From: Candidatus Dojkabacteria bacterium UBA3081
GTDB lineage: Bacteria; Patescibacteriota; Dojkabacteria; SC72
Length of the DNA stretch: 7,364 nucleotides
Assembly (NCBI GenBank): GCA_002366615.1
Contig: DFBL01000019.1
Location: 8,487 to 15,850, forward strand
Direction of reading: 5' to 3'
The position numbers were made by a program, and so were the translations under genes. Positions 4,607 to 7,364 of the stretch are shown one piece after another. Position 1 is the first letter of the stretch; each line of letters opens with the position of its first letter. The notes beneath the pieces are model-generated. The model was given only the letters and a program-made list of their open reading frames with translations. It was not told the origin of the DNA and did no database searches.

Positions 4607-7364
4607 TCTCTTCTAAATCTTTTATGCTTTCAACAGCAGCACTTTCTCCAGAAGGAATCTTTCTTCCAATTATTACATTCTCTTTCATTCCCCTTAGATA
4701 GTCCGTTTTTCCTAAGATAGCACTATGTGTTAAAACCCTAACTTGCTCTTGGAATGACATAGCAGAAAGGAAGCTTTCTGTATACAAAGCAGATGCTTTT
4801 ATACCTAGAAGTCTTGGGATGACGAGACATTTTCTCTTTCCATCTGCTAGAAGCAATTCATTCTGAGTCTGAGATACAAATCGATTTACTAAAGAACCTA
4901 TTAAATATGCAGAATCTCCAGACTCTGCAACTTTCCCTAATCTCGCCATCTGTCTAATTATTACCTCAATATGTATATCATCAATTGATACAGCCTGTTC
5001 ATTGAAAACCTTTTGGACCTGATCAAGAATATATTTCTGAGCAATCTTTATTCCAGCACTATCTGCTAATTTCTTAGGATCAATAGCTCCCTCTACTAGC
5101 TGAGTTCCGGCTGTTATCTCCTCTCCCTCTTCTACCAAAATATCAATATTAGGTAGGATAGAGACACTCTCCTCTGCTTTCATAGAACCTTCTAATGTGA
5201 GTATTCCCCCTTCTAATTTTGCTATCCCACTAAATGGAGCCTGTTTCTCTGTTTCATCGGAATCAATAAATATTGCCTGTCCTCCTTTTACTTCATCTCC
5301 ATCCGATACTAGAACCTTCTTAACTTTAGAAACAACAAAATCCTTCTTAAGCTCCTTCTCTCCAACAATTAGAATAGTTGCAGAATCATCTTCTGCCCTC
5401 TCTATATGTACCTTTCCATTAATATTGGAAACTGCAGCTTCTGCTTTAGGAGATCTAGCCTCGAATAGCTCCTCTATTCTTGGCAAACCTTGTGTAATAT
5501 CGGTTGCTTGTACACCACCCTTGTGGAATGTTTGCATAGTCATCTGTGTCCCTGGCTCTCCAATTGATTGAGCTGCTATTACACCAACTGCTTTACCCAT
5601 TTCTATTTCTTCTCCATTTTCTAGATTTAATCCGTAACACTTCTTACATATTCCTAAAGGTGCTTTACAAAGAATTGGTGTTCTTACATATACCTCATCT
5701 ATACCATCTTTCTCTATTCTCTCAGATGCCTCTCTATCTATATGTTCATTCTTAGCAACAATTACCTCTCCTTTTGCATCTACTAAATCCTGAGCTACAA
5801 CTCTTCCAAATACTCTTTTCCCAAAACTCATCCTTCTATCATCTTTTCTCTTAATCAAAAATCCTTTCCCCTCATAACCACAATCATCAAATCTCACTAT
5901 TACATCATGAGCTACATCTACAAGTTTTCTGGTTAAATATCCTGAAGAAGATGTCCTTAAAGACCTATCTGCAATACCTTTTCTTCCACCATTAGCAGCA
6001 ACAAAGTATTCAAAAGCACTAAGTCCATCCCTATAGTTACCCTTAATTGGAAGAGGGACCCAGTTACCTCTAGAGTCTCTAACAACACCCTTGATGGTAA
6101 GAACCTGCCTAGCTTGAATCTTTCCTCCGTTAGCCTTAGACTCAACCATTTCATAAACAGGGTTGTTCTTGTCTAATGTTTTCCACGCTTCCTCTGCTAA
6201 TTCTGAAGAGAAATCATTCCACATTTGTGTAGAAAGATTAATCTTTTCTTTTTCGGTAATTAATCCTTGAAGATAGTTTTCTTGAAGTTGTACATCCTTC
6301 TTCTCCATCTGGGCTATCCTTGATTTTATATCGAAATCAACTCTACAATCCTCTGTTCCAAACGAAAAGCCTAAATCTGTTGCATATTTAAAACCCATTG
6401 TCTTTAAATCATCTAAAAGATTTACAACAGTATCCATATCATATTTATCCTTAATATCTTGAACAATCTCTGAGATTTTACTTCCATTTACACGCTCGTT
6501 TACAAATGGGTAGTCGTTTGGAAGTACCTGATTAAAGATACATCTCCCTACAGATGTACTTATAACTTCATCATTAATTTTGACTAATATCTCTTCACTA
6601 ATATTTATTATTTCCTGATCATATGCTCTAGAAGCTAAATCTGAGGATGCAAATATTCTTGGTTTCTCAGCTTCGTTCTTGTCTGTCATAAGGTAGAAAC
6701 CTAAAAGCATATCCTTTGCAGGAGTAGCTAAAACTGATCCATTGGATATATTAACAATGTTTTTAGAAGCCATAACATCTTTTTTAGCCTCCTCTAATGC
6801 TTCCTTTGTTAGTAGTACATGTACAGACATTTGGTCTCCATCAAAGTCAGCATTGAAAGCTTTACAAACAAGAGGGTGAATTCTAATAGCTTCACCTTCT
6901 ACTAGTCTTGGATAGAATGCTTGAATACTGTATTTATGTAATGTCGGAGCACGATTTAGTAATACAGGTTTTCCCTCTATGACTTGTTCTAGAATATCCC
7001 ATATGATATCTTCCTCTTCCTCAATCATATCTTTTGCAATACGTACATTAGGAGCTATCTCCTGGTCTAAAAGTTGATGGATAATGAAAGGTTTAAACAT
7101 CTCTAATGCAACTGATTTAGGAACACCACACTGGTCAAGTTTAAGACTTGGGTCTCCTACAATAACAGCTCTTCCTGAGTAGTCTACTCTTTTTCCAAGT
7201 AGATTCTTTCTAAAAATACCTTTCTTTCCTCTTAAATCATCTGTTAATGATTGATATGGTAATCTCTTACTACTCATCATTGGCTTTGATGGCCTATGAG
7301 AGTTATCAATTACTGCATCAACAGATTCCTGAAGCATCCTCTTTTCATTTCTCAAAATTACATC
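4596..7364 (-). CDS. rpoC: DNA-directed RNA polymerase subunit beta', C-terminal ~three quarters, cut by the window edge
   Basis: RpoC forms, with RpoB, the catalytic cleft of RNA polymerase. The frame is open to the right edge and encodes 922 residues, beginning DVIL then RNEKRMLQESVDAV. This corresponds to about residue 300 of model beta' subunits, so the N-terminal zinc ribbon and most of the clamp are outside. Counting from the first visible residue, landmarks are LLGKRVDYSGRAVI, the catalytic NADFDGDQM with metal-binding D173, D175 and D177, and the trigger-loop region GGRKGIADRSLRTSSSGYLTRKL (about 459-481). The second zinc site uses C495, C566, C573 and C576. GVIAAQSIGEPGTQ and TQGLPRIEELFEARSPK follow, then the C-terminal KENVIIGRKIPSG. 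FHKGGVQATDITQGLPRIEELF is continuous, with no large insertion there. The E. coli-type SI3 domain appears absent. rpoB is expected upstream. TAA stop, 25 nt before rpsL. Confidence 0.98.
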   Translation of the reverse strand, partial: DVILRNEKRMLQESVDAVIDNSHRPSKPMMSSKRLPYQSLTDDLRGKKGIFRKNLLGKRVDYSGRAVIVGDPSLKLDQCGVPKSVALEMFKPFIIHQLLDQEIAPNVRIAKDMIEEEEDIIWDILEQVIEGKPVLLNRAPTLHKYSIQAFYPRLVEGEAIRIHPLVCKAFNADFDGDQMSVHVLLTKEALEEAKKDVMASKNIVNISNGSVLATPAKDMLLGFYLMTDKNEAEKPRIFASSDLASRAYDQEIINISEEILVKINDEVISTSVGRCIFNQVLPNDYPFVNERVNGSKISEIVQDIKDKYDMDTVVNLLDDLKTMGFKYATDLGFSFGTEDCRVDFDIKSRIAQMEKKDVQLQENYLQGLITEKEKINLSTQMWNDFSSELAEEAWKTLDKNNPVYEMVESKANGGKIQARQVLTIKGVVRDSRGNWVPLPIKGNYRDGLSAFEYFVAANGGRKGIADRSLRTSSSGYLTRKLVDVAHDVIVRFDDCGYEGKGFLIKRKDDRRMSFGKRVFGRVVAQDLVDAKGEVIVAKNEHIDREASERIEKDGIDEVYVRTPILCKAPLGICKKCYGLNLENGEEIEMGKAVGVIAAQSIGEPGTQMTMQTFHKGGVQATDITQGLPRIEELFEARSPKAEAAVSNINGKVHIERAEDDSATILIVGEKELKKDFVVSKVKKVLVSDGDEVKGGQAIFIDSDETEKQAPFSGIAKLEGGILTLEGSMKAEESVSILPNIDILVEEGEEITAGTQLVEGAIDPKKLADSAGIKIAQKYILDQVQKVFNEQAVSIDDIHIEVIIRQMARLGKVAESGDSAYLIGSLVNRFVSQTQNELLLADGKRKCLVIPRLLGIKASALYTESFLSAMSFQEQVRVLTHSAILGKTDYLRGMKENVIIGRKIPSGESAAVESIKDLEEIKI

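Noticed and set aside
5197..5755. Two plus-strand open frames opposite rpoC
   Set aside because: Both are antisense to conserved rpoC blocks, including the second zinc site, with no motif or plausible start signal.
5957..6154. 65-codon minus-strand frame inside rpoC
   Set aside because: It is an alternate frame within the conserved trigger-loop region of rpoC, with no independent support.
7353..7355. Taking rpoC to start at the codon at 7355
   Set aside because: That codon is TTG (Leu) in the middle of the conserved DVILRNEKRMLQ block. The frame remains open to the window edge, so the gene is simply cut there.

Overview
The window is AT-rich chromosomal DNA from a bacterium and is packed with core cellular genes. 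Every identifiable gene is a housekeeping or stress gene except one glycosyltransferase. All seven visible stop codons are TAA or TAG, and no reading frame contains an in-frame TGA, so a UGA-recoding lineage (SR1/Gracilibacteria type) is not indicated. Compact spacing, the near absence of Shine-Dalgarno sequences, -10 boxes lying almost on start codons and an unusually short HrcA together suggest a reduced-genome, low-G+C lineage. A Patescibacteria/CPR member such as Microgenomates or Dojkabacteria would fit. This placement is an inference and rests on no marker phylogeny.

Layout. Positions 1-1847 (minus strand) carry the heat-shock operon hrcA-grpE-dnaK, with dnaK running off the left edge. 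It is read from a strong sigma-70-type promoter overlapping a CIRCE operator at 1849-1875. The divergent intergenic region 1848-1983 also holds the promoter of rplY (ribosomal protein L25/CTC, plus strand), which is followed on the same strand by a GT2 glycosyltransferase with its own promoter. That gene ends 17 bp from the end of the convergent rpoC-rpsL-rpsG cluster (minus strand, 3668-7364), whose rpoC runs off the right edge.

How the genes work together. HrcA is predicted to repress its own operon through CIRCE. GrpE is the nucleotide-exchange factor for DnaK, so the operon forms a self-regulated chaperone module. RpoC, S12 and S7 form a transcription/translation block resembling the start of the classical str region, but fusA and tuf do not follow rpsG here. 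L25 binds 5S rRNA and in several bacteria is a stress-induced protein (CTC), so its position opposite the heat-shock operon may be meaningful. The glycosyltransferase looks like an envelope-polysaccharide gene unrelated to its neighbours.

I found no tRNA, rRNA, CRISPR array, insertion sequence or phage gene, and no novel multi-gene system. The most interesting signals are regulatory: three genes (rplY, the glycosyltransferase, rpsL) whose -10 boxes predict leaderless or near-leaderless mRNAs, and a CIRCE element that spans both the predicted start site and the only good Shine-Dalgarno sequence in the window.
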